From NCBI RefSeq assembly GCF_000252165.1, contig NZ_BAET01000008.1:1-64000 (forward strand): 64,000 nt of DNA, read 5' to 3'. The first letter of the stretch is position 1. Every line of letters starts with the position of its first letter. Below, piece after piece: positions 27,511-36,295 of this stretch. Made by a program: the position numbers and the translations under genes. The DNA is from Glaciecola punicea ACAM 611. GTDB lineage: Bacteria > Pseudomonadota > Gammaproteobacteria > Enterobacterales > Alteromonadaceae. The notes beneath the pieces are model-generated. The model was not told where the DNA came from, did not search any database, and saw only the letters and a list, made by a program, of their open reading frames with translations.

Positions 27511-27710
27511 GTATTGAGTCCTGTACTCTTAGCCATTTTGTGAAGAAAATTATCTTGGCTGTGGAAAATTTTTTTATAATATTACCATACAAATGGTTTT
27601 TTATTTGATGTTGGCACAACAAATCACTATGGTTAAAGCCAATGTTGTCTAGCGACAAATTCAATTGTTAAACGTTAACGCAAAATGCATAGGTAACTGA
27701 AACCATTTAT

Positions 27711-28478
27711 ATGTGTATATTATTTATTGCCATAAAACAACATCCATTATACCCACTCATTATTGCCGCGAACCGCGATGAGTTCACCCAACGCCCTACA
27801 CAAACAGCGCATTTTTGGCCGACGCAAAGTAATATGCTAGCAGGCAAAGACTTACTTGCCGGCGGTACGTGGATGGGGATTAATACCCGTGGTGATGTGG
27901 CTGCGCTTACCAATATTAGAGTGCCTGTGCCTGAAAAAAATAACGCAGTGAGTCGAGGAGAATTGGTCACAAAATTTCTGTCTTCAAACAAACAAGAAAG
28001 TTATCTGGATACGCTTAAACAAACGCATGCCAATTACAATGGGTACAATTTGCTCTTTGGGAATCTTACCAACTTACACGTTTACAATAGCTTAGACAAC
28101 AGCGCGTATTCGCTTAAAGAAGGTGTGTACGGCTTGTCAAACGCCAGTTTAGACAGTCCTTGGCCTAAACTCGGTATGGGAAAAAGTGCCCTCGCACAAT
28201 ATTGTCAGCACGCAAAAGATCTTAGCTTTGAACATTTGTTTGAACTGCTCAGTAACCGTGCTGTGGCCAAAGATGAAGAGCTACCAAACACGGGGGTGTC
28301 GGTTGAAATAGAAAAGATGCTGTCATCCATTTTTATTTGCACCCCCCAATATGGCACACGCTCAAGCACCGTGCTGCTCATTGACAATCAACAGCAAGTT
28401 TATTGGGAAGAAAGAACCTTTTCAGCAAGCGGCGAATGCACGAATACCAGCGTGCACAAATTTGGTATTGAGTCATAG
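27711..28478 (+). CDS. NRDE (TANGO2-like) family protein
   Basis: 255 residues. It begins Met-Cys ('MCILFIAI'), and the family name motif appears as 'AANRDEFTQRPT', with 'LAGGTWMGINTRGDVAALTN' following. The Cys at position 2 suggests an N-terminal-nucleophile type fold. The biochemical role of bacterial NRDE proteins is unsettled; links to haem handling have been proposed for TANGO2. It lies between two leading genes without close operon partners. Confidence 0.88.
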   Translation: MCILFIAIKQHPLYPLIIAANRDEFTQRPTQTAHFWPTQSNMLAGKDLLAGGTWMGINTRGDVAALTNIRVPVPEKNNAVSRGELVTKFLSSNKQESYLDTLKQTHANYNGYNLLFGNLTNLHVYNSLDNSAYSLKEGVYGLSNASLDSPWPKLGMGKSALAQYCQHAKDLSFEHLFELLSNRAVAKDEELPNTGVSVEIEKMLSSIFICTPQYGTRSSTVLLIDNQQQVYWEERTFSASGECTNTSVHKFGIES

Positions 28479-28594
28479 ACAAAGATAATAAATGCCTAAT
28501 TTGCCGCAGCTTAATTTTTTACTCGAAATTTGAATAAATATCGGCATAATAAGGGTCACATTTTTATTAACTCTCACTTTAAGGACTTTTCTTC

Positions 28595-29785
28595 GTGTTT
28601 GAAACTCTTACCGCATTGCCACCCGATTCTATTCTTGGCCTTTCTGCAGCATTTAAAAAAGATCCTAACCCGCATAAAATAGATTTAGGCGTTGGTGTTT
28701 ACAAAGATGAGCAAGGCAATACGCCTATTTTAGAGTGTGTTGCTAGTGCACAGCATTTACTCTTAGCCAGTGAAACGTCAAAAGTGTATATCACTCCGCA
28801 AGGGAATCAGGGTTTTATAGACGGCATGCTACGCTTATTATTAGGTGAAAATTCATTTGTTTTAAACCATAATAGAGTGGCGGCGGTGCAGGCACCAGGC
28901 GGCTGTGGTGCTTTACGCATTTTAGCGGAATTGCTTATCCGTATAGATGAAAACACCACCGTGTGGGTGAGTGATCCAACTTGGGCAAACCATATGCCTT
29001 TGCTTGGCGATGCCGGACTCACATTAAAAACCTACCCTTACTTCGATAAAGACAACGCCAGTATAAAGTTTGATGAAATGATGGACTGCTTATCAAAAGT
29101 GGGACCAAACGATGTCGTTTTACTGCACGGGTGCTGTCATAACCCAACGGGCGCTGATCTTAGTAAAGAGCAGTGGCAAGATGTGGCGGCGTTAGCGGCA
29201 AAAGTCGGTTTCCTGCCCTTTGTCGACACTGCTTACCAAGGGTTTGGCGACGGCATTGAAGAAGACACTTATGGTCTCAGATTGTTGATAGACAGTGTGG
29301 ATGAAGTAATTGTCGCCGCGTCGTGCTCAAAAAACTTTGGTTTATACCGCGAACGCGTTGGTCTTGCCGCTATTATTTGTAAAGATGAAAAGACCAGAGA
29401 TATCGCTCAGTCTCAGATTCAATCTGTCGCGCGCGGCATTTATTCAATGCCACCCTCCTACGGCGGCGCGCTGGTTGATATAATTTTAAATGATAAAGCG
29501 CTGTATACCACTTGGACGAATGAAGTGAATGCAATGCGCGTTAGAATGGCAACATTGAGACAGATGTTGGTAACAAATTTGCAGCAGCAAAATGTAGATA
29601 AAGACTTTAGTTTTATTAACGCTCAAAAAGGCATGTTTTCGTTTTTGTGCATACCACCTCAGCAAGTGCAGCAGTTGCGTGATGAGCACAGCATCTATTT
29701 TGTTGATTCGAGCCGCGTGAACATTGCCGGTATAAACCATAATAATGTTGGAACTCTGGCAAAGGCGATTGCACAGACGCTTTAG
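28595..29785 (+). CDS. Aromatic / aspartate aminotransferase (class I, Ib-type TyrB/AspC)
   Basis: 396 residues, the usual length for the family. PLP Lys246 lies in 'SCSKNFGLYRERVG', preceded by 'GCCHNPTGADLSKEQW' and the start 'DPNPHKIDLGVGVYKDEQG'. It transfers the amino group between aspartate or aromatic amino acids and 2-oxoglutarate in the cytoplasm. The start is GTG with AAGGA 10 bases upstream. A terminator follows. TyrB versus AspC specificity cannot be settled here. Confidence 0.93.
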   Translation: MFETLTALPPDSILGLSAAFKKDPNPHKIDLGVGVYKDEQGNTPILECVASAQHLLLASETSKVYITPQGNQGFIDGMLRLLLGENSFVLNHNRVAAVQAPGGCGALRILAELLIRIDENTTVWVSDPTWANHMPLLGDAGLTLKTYPYFDKDNASIKFDEMMDCLSKVGPNDVVLLHGCCHNPTGADLSKEQWQDVAALAAKVGFLPFVDTAYQGFGDGIEEDTYGLRLLIDSVDEVIVAASCSKNFGLYRERVGLAAIICKDEKTRDIAQSQIQSVARGIYSMPPSYGGALVDIILNDKALYTTWTNEVNAMRVRMATLRQMLVTNLQQQNVDKDFSFINAQKGMFSFLCIPPQQVQQLRDEHSIYFVDSSRVNIAGINHNNVGTLAKAIAQTL

Positions 29786-29821
29786 ACGCAGCAAGTGTTT
29801 TAAGTCTGTACCAAAAAAATA

Positions 29822-29860
29822 AAAAACCAGCGTTAACTATTCCTAGCTAAGCTGGTTTTT
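29822..29860. terminator. Bidirectional rho-independent terminator
   Basis: AAAAACCAGC pairs with GCTGGTTTTT across a 19-base loop, between the convergent aminotransferase and the SDR operon. Confidence 0.85.
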
Positions 29861-29926
29861 TATAAGCTCTACATTATGTTCACACACGTTTTTATATGCA
29901 TACATTTATAGATGTATTACATAATT

Positions 29927-30688
29927 TTAGGCTAACATTCCGCCATCTACAATAACGCTGGCGCCTGTTGTATAGCTAGACGCATCAGAGACTAAATACA
30001 ATACTGTGCCTGCCATTTCGTCAGGGTGGGCAACGCGACCAAGCGGAATGACCTTTAGCGCAGTTTTTAAAATGTCATCGTTGGTGGTTAAGGCCGACGC
30101 AAACTTTGTGTCAGTCAAGCCCGGTAGTAGCGCATTTACTCTTATGTTTAAGCGACCGCATTCTTTGGCAAAAGACTGCGTCATACTAATAACCGCCGCT
30201 TTTGTAATAGAGTAAATTCCCTGCATTTCGCCGGGGCGAATACCGTTTACCGATGCGGTGTTTAAAATGACACCACCACCTTGTTCTTTCATCATGTTAC
30301 CAGCAGCAACCGACATAAAGAAATAGCCGCGAATGTTAACGTCTACCGTTTTACTATAGGCGGCTAAGTCGGTATCCAGTATATGGCCAAAATACGGGTT
30401 AGCGGCAGCATTATTAACCAATATATCTAAGCGCCCAAACTTCTCTTTAATATGCGCAAAGGCGGCATCTATTTGCGCCATTTCACCCACGTGACAAGCC
30501 ACAGCGCTAGCTTTGCCGCCATCAACGATAATACTGTCGGCAACCGCTTGGCAGGCTTCAGTTTTGCGGCTCGACACAATTACGTGAGCCCCTTTAGAGG
30601 CTAACAGCCGAGCAATTGACTCGCCGATGCCGCGACTAGCGCCCGTTACTAATGCAATTTTTCCTGTTAAGTCGAATAAATCTTTCAT
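29927..30688 (-). CDS. Short-chain dehydrogenase/reductase
   Basis: 253 residues from the chosen start (MKDLFDL), preceded by an excellent AGGAGAGGAAG site; an upstream ATG at 30724 adds 12 poor residues. Cofactor motif 'TGASRGIGESIA', 'NNAAANPYFG', and catalytic Tyr-Lys in 'GIYSITKAAVISM'. The C-terminus 'SVIVDGGMLA' is typical of classical SDRs. It would oxidise a hydroxyacyl or alcohol intermediate with NAD(P). It is the last gene of the operon that begins with the acyl-CoA dehydrogenase. Confidence 0.92.
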   Translation of the reverse strand: MKDLFDLTGKIALVTGASRGIGESIARLLASKGAHVIVSSRKTEACQAVADSIIVDGGKASAVACHVGEMAQIDAAFAHIKEKFGRLDILVNNAAANPYFGHILDTDLAAYSKTVDVNIRGYFFMSVAAGNMMKEQGGGVILNTASVNGIRPGEMQGIYSITKAAVISMTQSFAKECGRLNIRVNALLPGLTDTKFASALTTNDDILKTALKVIPLGRVAHPDEMAGTVLYLVSDASSYTTGASVIVDGGMLA

Positions 30689-30728
30689 ACTTCCTCTCCT
30701 AGCGGTGCTTAAACGCACCTGCAAATTA

Positions 30729-31505
30729 TTATGCCTGCATGCCGCCGTCTAAAGTAAATGCATGACCATTCATAAAGGTGCTCTCATCAGATGAAAGCCA
30801 CGCAATCGCGTTGGCGACTTCTTCTACCTTGCCTAAACGCTTTAAGGGGCTTGCCTTCACTATTAGCTTTTGTGAACGCTCATCAAGTTTAGCAAGGGTG
30901 TTTTGCACCATAGGCGTGTCGATAAAGCTTGGGCATACTGCATTAAAACGCAGGCCAATTTTTGCATATTCAATAGCCGCGGTTTTAGTTAGGCCCATTA
31001 CGCCGTGCTTTGAAGCGCTGTAGGCTGAAATACCGGGTGAAGAACGCAGGCCAGCAATAGACGCAACATTAATAATATGGCCTGGCCCTTTACCCGCCAT
31101 ACAGGTAATGGCCGCGCGCATGCAGTGCCAAACACCTTTAAGGTTTACCGCTATGTTGCTGTCAAAAGCGTCGTCGCTCAATTCATGCATAGGCGCTGGG
31201 TCATGGTCTATGCCAGCATTGTTAATGACCACATCAAGGCCGCCAAAAGACGTCATCGCAAATCCGAATAGGGCGCGCACTGAATCTGCGCTGGTAACAT
31301 CCACTTCGTGAAATTCAATATGATGGCCGTCTCGCTTTGCTTGTGCAGCGACCTTCTCGCCAGCCACGACAGACCTATCCGCAATGATGACTTTAGCGCC
31401 TCTGCTTGCCAATACCTTTGCACTTGCCGCGCCAATGCCTGACGCGCCGCCAGTAATGATTATGCGCCTGTTTTCAACGTTAGCGACATTCGTAGGAATT
31501 TGCAT
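30729..31505 (-). CDS. Short-chain dehydrogenase/reductase
   Basis: 258 residues. Cofactor motif 'TGGASGIGAASAKVLA' followed by 'IIADRS', where the Asp suggests NAD(H) preference. Active-site 'AYSASKHGVMGLTKTA' with Tyr-Lys, and 'HAFTLDGGMQA' at the end. GGGGAG precedes the ATG. It lies 40 bp before the other SDR and 3 bp after the CurA-like gene, so all belong to one transcript. It probably handles a 3-hydroxyacyl-CoA or alcohol. Confidence 0.92.
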   Translation of the reverse strand: MQIPTNVANVENRRIIITGGASGIGAASAKVLASRGAKVIIADRSVVAGEKVAAQAKRDGHHIEFHEVDVTSADSVRALFGFAMTSFGGLDVVINNAGIDHDPAPMHELSDDAFDSNIAVNLKGVWHCMRAAITCMAGKGPGHIINVASIAGLRSSPGISAYSASKHGVMGLTKTAAIEYAKIGLRFNAVCPSFIDTPMVQNTLAKLDERSQKLIVKASPLKRLGKVEEVANAIAWLSSDESTFMNGHAFTLDGGMQA

Positions 31506-31508
31506 AGT

Positions 31509-32516
31509 TTACTCCCCTACTTTCATAACAAGCTTGCCAAAGTTTTCACCTTTGAACAGCATCATTAATGTATCTGGAAAGGTTTCTATACCTTCTACAA
31601 TATGGTCTTTCACTTTCATGTCGCCACTTTTAATCCAGCTGGCAATGTCTTTCATGGCGGTAGGGTATTCTTTGACGTTATCAAATACGACTATGCCTTC
31701 CATGCGGGCGCGATTAACTAGCAGCGACAGATAATTAGACGGACCTTTAACCGGTGTAGTATTGTTATATTGGCTAATAGCGCCACAAATTATGATGCGG
31801 GCATGCTTATTAATATGCGTTAGCACATCGTCTAAAATATCGCCGCCTACATTATCAAAGTAGACATCTACGCCTTTAGGGCATGTCTGCCTAAGCGCCT
31901 TTTTGACATTTTCATTTTTATAATCAATGGCAGCATCAAAACCTAACTCGTCTACCAGAAATTGACATTTTTCTTTACCGCCAGCAATACCCACCACGCG
32001 GCAGCCTTTAATTTTTGCTATTTGGCCAACCAATCCGCCTACCGCGCCCGCCGCACCTGATACCACAACGGTCTCGCCTGCTTTTGGTTCACCGGTTTTT
32101 AATAGGCCAAAATAACCGGTCATACCGGGCATACCTAATACGCCTAAATAATAAGACAATGGCGCTAATGATGGATCTATTTTATATAGCCCAGTGCCAT
32201 CGCTAATGGCGTAAGTTTGCACGCCGTTATGACCGCATACATAATCACCCTTTTTATATTTATCATGCTGGCTTTCTACTACTATGCCCACGGTACCTGC
32301 ACGCATTACATCACCAATTTGCACCGGTTCAATGTATGATTTTGAGTCGTTTAACCATCCGCGCATAGCGGGATCGAGTGACACATACTCAATTTTTATC
32401 AGCATTTTGCCTTTTTCGATACTTGGCACTTCGTTTTCGGTGTAGTCCCATGTGTCTGCGGTAGTTTCGCCAAATGGGCGGGCTTTTAAACGCCATTGTT
32501 TACTAATCATTGTCAT
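31509..32516 (-). CDS. NADP-dependent oxidoreductase, CurA / prostaglandin-reductase-like (MDR family)
   Basis: 335 residues, zinc-independent medium-chain reductase. It has 'YVSLDPAMRGWL', the substrate/cofactor signature of the leukotriene B4 12-dehydrogenase group, a Rossmann motif 'VVSGAAGAVGGLVGQIAK' and 'YFDNVGGDILDDVL'. The group reduces alpha,beta-unsaturated carbonyls with NADPH. AAGGAG lies close to two alternative ATGs (residues 1 and 3). It sits 9 bp after the acyl-CoA dehydrogenase. Confidence 0.92.
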   Translation of the reverse strand: MTMISKQWRLKARPFGETTADTWDYTENEVPSIEKGKMLIKIEYVSLDPAMRGWLNDSKSYIEPVQIGDVMRAGTVGIVVESQHDKYKKGDYVCGHNGVQTYAISDGTGLYKIDPSLAPLSYYLGVLGMPGMTGYFGLLKTGEPKAGETVVVSGAAGAVGGLVGQIAKIKGCRVVGIAGGKEKCQFLVDELGFDAAIDYKNENVKKALRQTCPKGVDVYFDNVGGDILDDVLTHINKHARIIICGAISQYNNTTPVKGPSNYLSLLVNRARMEGIVVFDNVKEYPTAMKDIASWIKSGDMKVKDHIVEGIETFPDTLMMLFKGENFGKLVMKVGE

Positions 32517-32525
32517 TTACTCCTT

Positions 32526-34331
32526 TTAAAACCATGAGGGTTGCACATTTGTGCATACGTCGTCGTTGTCTTTTAATAACTGGATGTCGCGTAAAATGGT
32601 GGGCAGTTCCCACGAAATAAAGTACTTAGCGGCCTGCACTTTACCTTTATAAAAATCCTGCTTTTGGGTATCACTGCTTTGTTCAAGTAGTTTTTCAGCC
32701 GCACTGGCCTGCCTTATCCATATCCAACTTACTACGACGGTGGCGAAAATATTCATCATCGCTTGGGCGTTAGCACTTAAGGTAGTGGCTTTTTCGGTTT
32801 GCATTACTTCGCTCAAATGCACCACCGTTTCGTGCAGTTGACCTAGATAAGGGTTGAGTTTTTTAGCCATTAGCGCTGTTTCGGGGGTAGTAATGGCGTG
32901 CAAGTCTTTTTCCACCTCTGACTTAAGTACTCTAAGGCCATGACTTTTATTTTGCCATAGTTTTCTAAAAATCAAGTCTAAGGCCTGAATGCCGTTAGTG
33001 CCCTCATGTATGGGGTTTAAACGGTTGTCGCGCCAAAACTGCTCTGAATAATATTCTCGGGTATAGCCTGAGCCGCCTAGCACCTGTATGCCTAAATCGT
33101 TGGCTTTTGGCCCATATTCTGAAGGCCATGCCTTCAGCACAGGGGTTAACAAATCTAGGAGTTCAGTTAAATCTTGTTTTTCGGTAGCATCAATACAGGT
33201 ATTAATGCGATCAATTAAGTTAGAACCGTATAAGCACAGCGACATTCCGCCTTCGCTATAGGCCTTTTGTGCCAGCAGCATGCGTTTTACGTCGCCGTGC
33301 AAAATAATCGGCGCTGCGGCATCTTCGGGTTTATTATTGGGCGCCACTCTGCCTTGAGTTCTGTCCTTAGCGAAATCAAGTGAATACTGGAATCCGCGGT
33401 AGCCAATCATCGCGGCACCAAAGCCTACGCCTATGCGGGCTTCATTCATCATCATAAACATGTAGCGCAAGCCAAAATGAGGTTCGCCTATTAAATAACC
33501 ATGGCAGTCGTTATTTTCACCAAATGTTAGCGCGGCAGAGCTTGTACCTCGGTAGCCAAGTTTGTGTAGCAATCCCGCTAACTGCACGTCGTTACGATCG
33601 CCCACTGAATTGTCATCATTGAGTCGGTATTTAGGCACGGCAAGTAAGGAAATCCCTTTAACTCCGCCAGGGCCGCCGGGGATCTTAGCTAGCACGAGGT
33701 GCACGATATTGTCAGATAACTCGTGATCCCCACCCGATATATAGATTTTGCTGCCTTTTACTCGGTAGCTGCCGTCTCGCTGAAGCGTTGCTGTGGTATG
33801 AATATCGGCTAATGATGAGCCTGCATGAGGTTCGGTTAATGCCATAGTACCTGTAAAGTCGCCGGTTAGCATTCTGGGCATAAACGCGTCTTTTATGCTG
33901 TCGTTGGCGAAGTGTGAAATGACGTTTATGGCCGCTGCGGTTAAAAATGGGTAGGCAGTTGTAGACGGGTTAGCCGCCATGAAGTAGCCAGATACTGCTG
34001 TCATCACTGTTTCAGGCAACTGCATGCCGCCGTCTTCAAAACTGTATCGCCCTGCGATAAAACCAGACTCTCTAAATGCGTCAAAGGCGATTTTTACATC
34101 GTCAATCATGCTGACTTTTTTACCGTCAAACTTAGGCTCATTTTTATCAGCGATATGATTGTGCGGTAGGAATAAATTGGTGGCCATTTTGTTTGCGGTG
34201 TCTATAACCGCATCGAAGGTTTCTCTGCTGTGCTCTGAAAAACGTGTATGCTCGCACAAAGATTCGGTGTTAAGCACATCATAAAGTTGAAAAGGAAGTT
34301 CAAAATCGTGTATTAGTGTGTCAGTCGCCAT
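32526..34331 (-). CDS. Acyl-CoA dehydrogenase with C-terminal extension (DmdC/FadE5-like)
   Basis: 601 residues, longer than the 380-residue classical enzymes. FAD/substrate motifs 'MALTEPHAGSSLADI' and 'LGGSGYTREYYSEQF', then 'IHEGTNGIQALDL', followed by a helical C-terminal domain of about 120 residues. It introduces a double bond into an acyl-CoA and passes electrons to ETF; etfBA and ETF-QO are in this window. First gene of a four-gene operon divergent from an AraC-type regulator. The large form includes DmdC (methylmercaptopropionyl-CoA) and other unusual-substrate enzymes; substrate not assignable. Confidence 0.92.
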   Translation of the reverse strand: MATDTLIHDFELPFQLYDVLNTESLCEHTRFSEHSRETFDAVIDTANKMATNLFLPHNHIADKNEPKFDGKKVSMIDDVKIAFDAFRESGFIAGRYSFEDGGMQLPETVMTAVSGYFMAANPSTTAYPFLTAAAINVISHFANDSIKDAFMPRMLTGDFTGTMALTEPHAGSSLADIHTTATLQRDGSYRVKGSKIYISGGDHELSDNIVHLVLAKIPGGPGGVKGISLLAVPKYRLNDDNSVGDRNDVQLAGLLHKLGYRGTSSAALTFGENNDCHGYLIGEPHFGLRYMFMMMNEARIGVGFGAAMIGYRGFQYSLDFAKDRTQGRVAPNNKPEDAAAPIILHGDVKRMLLAQKAYSEGGMSLCLYGSNLIDRINTCIDATEKQDLTELLDLLTPVLKAWPSEYGPKANDLGIQVLGGSGYTREYYSEQFWRDNRLNPIHEGTNGIQALDLIFRKLWQNKSHGLRVLKSEVEKDLHAITTPETALMAKKLNPYLGQLHETVVHLSEVMQTEKATTLSANAQAMMNIFATVVVSWIWIRQASAAEKLLEQSSDTQKQDFYKGKVQAAKYFISWELPTILRDIQLLKDNDDVCTNVQPSWF

Positions 34332-34632
34332 AATGTATCTCTTCTATTGTGATTTATCATGTTGTCATTAAACGTAATGCAGAACATCAACCACGCAGTT
34401 GATGCTTTAGTAAAGTAGCTTTACGCCTGTAATGCTGGAATGCTTTGGTCTACATAAGCAGGATTAATATTCGTAACATTTAATTAACACTATATTAGTC
34501 TACTTCAGCACTCGTATATATTGTCATATATGACATAATAGAGGCTATAAGTGACATCTATTCGCGGGAATGATAAGTACATAAAATGCCTGCTAATACT
34601 TAAATGACCACCACATAAATTGGAGAAGTTGT
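34332..34632. other. 301-bp divergent promoter region
   Basis: Separates the acyl-CoA catabolic operon from its likely regulator. It contains the 14-bp palindrome at 34522-34535 and AT-rich stretches suitable for promoters on both strands. No coding frame is credible. Confidence 0.5.
34522..34535. promoter_or_regulatory. Perfect 14-bp palindrome, candidate operator
   Basis: TGTCATATATGACA, with partial symmetry continuing outward (TAT...ATA). It lies about 100 bp before the GlxA-type regulator and 190 bp before the acyl-CoA dehydrogenase. It is a natural candidate site for a dimeric regulator, though AraC-type proteins more often bind direct repeats. Confidence 0.45.
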
Positions 34633-35634
34633 ATGCCCTACTTTAAACCTTTGCAGGTCGTTATCGTAGGTTTTGACGGTGTATTAGGCAGCGCACTTGC
34701 CGGTGCTCTCGATTTATTTTCGTTTACGGGCGTAAGCTGGCAGCGCTTTGTAAACGAGCCCGTAGAGCCTCGATTCAATGTTCAAATAGCCAGTCTATAT
34801 AAACAAAATTTCACCTGCAGCAATAGGCTTAGCATTTCTGCTCACTGCGATTTAGCCAACGTAAAACACTGCGACTTATTGTTAATTCCGACCATTGGCG
34901 ACTCTATAGAAAAAGTACTGTCCAATACCCAAGCTTTATTACCGCATATTATTAGATTGTCAAAACAAGGGGTAGATATTGCAAGTAATTGCAGTGGCGC
35001 ATTTTTACTAGCCAAGGCGGGACTGCTCAACAACAAAGAAGCCACTACCCATTGGGGATACGCAGAAAAATTTAAACAAGACTTTCCGCTGGTGCTATTA
35101 ACGCCTTCAAAACTTGTTACCCAACACGACAATATATTTTGCGCAGCAGGCGGCAGCGCATTTTATGATTTGGGCTTGCTGTTAATTGAGCGCTATTGCG
35201 GACGTGACATTGCTGGTCAAGTAGCGAAAACGCAAGTCATTGATTCACGTAGGCGGAATCAGAGTTTATATGCCAATGTGAATTTGTATAAAAGCCACTC
35301 AGACGCGCTTGTGCGCCAAGTGCAAGATTATATAGAAGACAATTTCTGCGATCCCATTAGCGTATCTGGCTTGTGCTCTGACTTTAATCTTATTCCACGT
35401 ACCCTAAACCGACGCTTTCAAGCGAGTGTAAGCATGCGGCCATTGGCCTACATTCAAGCTGTTCGTATTGAACAAGCAAAGCGATTGCTGGAAATTGGGG
35501 AAACTAACATTAAGTCTTTATCTAGCGCGGTTGGCTATGACGACAACAGCTCATTCACGCGTCTGTTTAAAAGATTGACGTCGCTAACGCCCAAGGAGTA
35601 CAAGGATAAAGTGTATAAAGCTTCGGCTAGTTGA
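34633..35634 (+). CDS. GlxA-family AraC-type transcription regulator (DJ-1/PfpI + HTH_18)
   Basis: 333 residues. The N-terminal half is a DJ-1/PfpI-like domain with 'ASNCSGAFLLAKAGLL' and the 'THWGY' motif of GATase1-like regulators. The C-terminal half holds two AraC helix-turn-helix units ('SVSGLCSDFNLIPRTLNRRF' and 'LSSAVGYDDNSSFTRLFKR'). GGAG precedes the ATG. It is divergent from the acyl-CoA dehydrogenase operon and probably activates it in response to a metabolite bound by the DJ-1 domain. Confidence 0.93.
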   Translation: MPYFKPLQVVIVGFDGVLGSALAGALDLFSFTGVSWQRFVNEPVEPRFNVQIASLYKQNFTCSNRLSISAHCDLANVKHCDLLLIPTIGDSIEKVLSNTQALLPHIIRLSKQGVDIASNCSGAFLLAKAGLLNNKEATTHWGYAEKFKQDFPLVLLTPSKLVTQHDNIFCAAGGSAFYDLGLLLIERYCGRDIAGQVAKTQVIDSRRRNQSLYANVNLYKSHSDALVRQVQDYIEDNFCDPISVSGLCSDFNLIPRTLNRRFQASVSMRPLAYIQAVRIEQAKRLLEIGETNIKSLSSAVGYDDNSSFTRLFKRLTSLTPKEYKDKVYKASAS

Positions 35635-35870
35635 TTCTTAAGATGAAGGAAAGGTAATATCTACATTATTACAAATAGGTAAAACTGTTTCAACAAGCTA
35701 AATGAACCTGACCCATTATTGGGGTTTGGTGCGTCAATATATTGAGCTCTTAAAACGTTAACTTCGTTTGAAAATGTGAAAGGGTTCATCAAAACAGTAA
35801 CTATAATAGTAGCAAGCGCAGCGTATGTATGTTCCACTCGCAGTTAAACTTTATAAAATAGGATCATATA

Positions 35871-36227
35871 ATGTCTACAGCAGTTTTCTATCACAACCCG
35901 AAATGCTCGAAAAGCCGACAAATATTAGCATTTGTGCGCGAACAGGTAGAAGAGGTAAAGGTCATTGAGTATATTAAAAATCCGCGATCTAAACTTGAAT
36001 TAGAAGATATATATAAGAAGTTAGATATCCTGTCAACGCACCAAATGATAAGAGACCAAGAGGATGAATTCTCGAAAGCCGGTTTATCTGAAACCTCTAA
36101 AGATGATGATGTTTTAGCCGCTATTGCAAAGTATCCAAGACTACTAGAGCGGCCTATTGTTGTTTATAAGAATCGCGCCGCAATTGGCAGAAACTTGGAT
36201 CATGTGGTCGCTTTACTGCTCAATTAA
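35871..36227 (+). CDS. arsC: ArsC-family arsenate reductase-like protein
   Basis: 118 residues, thioredoxin fold. The redox Cys12 is in 'HNPKCSKSRQIL', and the later 'LERPIVVYKNRAAIGR' supplies the Arg residues of the glutaredoxin-linked ArsC family. Members reduce arsenate to arsenite with glutathione and glutaredoxin. GGATC precedes the start. No arsB or arsR is adjacent, so it could be a housekeeping YfgD-type relative rather than part of an ars operon. Confidence 0.88.
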   Translation: MSTAVFYHNPKCSKSRQILAFVREQVEEVKVIEYIKNPRSKLELEDIYKKLDILSTHQMIRDQEDEFSKAGLSETSKDDDVLAAIAKYPRLLERPIVVYKNRAAIGRNLDHVVALLLN

Positions 36228-36228
36228 T

Positions 36229-36287
36229 TGTCTCCCAAGGTGTGTTCCAAAGTTTCACTTCGTTCTATGAGCCACACCTTGCAGACA
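36229..36287. terminator. Large inverted repeat between convergent genes
   Basis: AAGGTGTG pairs with CACACCTT, and TGTCT with AGACA just outside, separated by 2-3 mismatched bases; the loop is 28 bases. It sits between the arsC stop and the S9 peptidase stop. No T-run follows, so if it terminates it does so weakly. Confidence 0.45.
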
Positions 36288-36295
36288 GCTTATCT

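Noticed and set aside
35701-35790. ATGAACC ... GGTTCAT inverted repeat between the GlxA regulator and arsC
   Set aside because: Seven-base arms about 75 bases apart are within chance.
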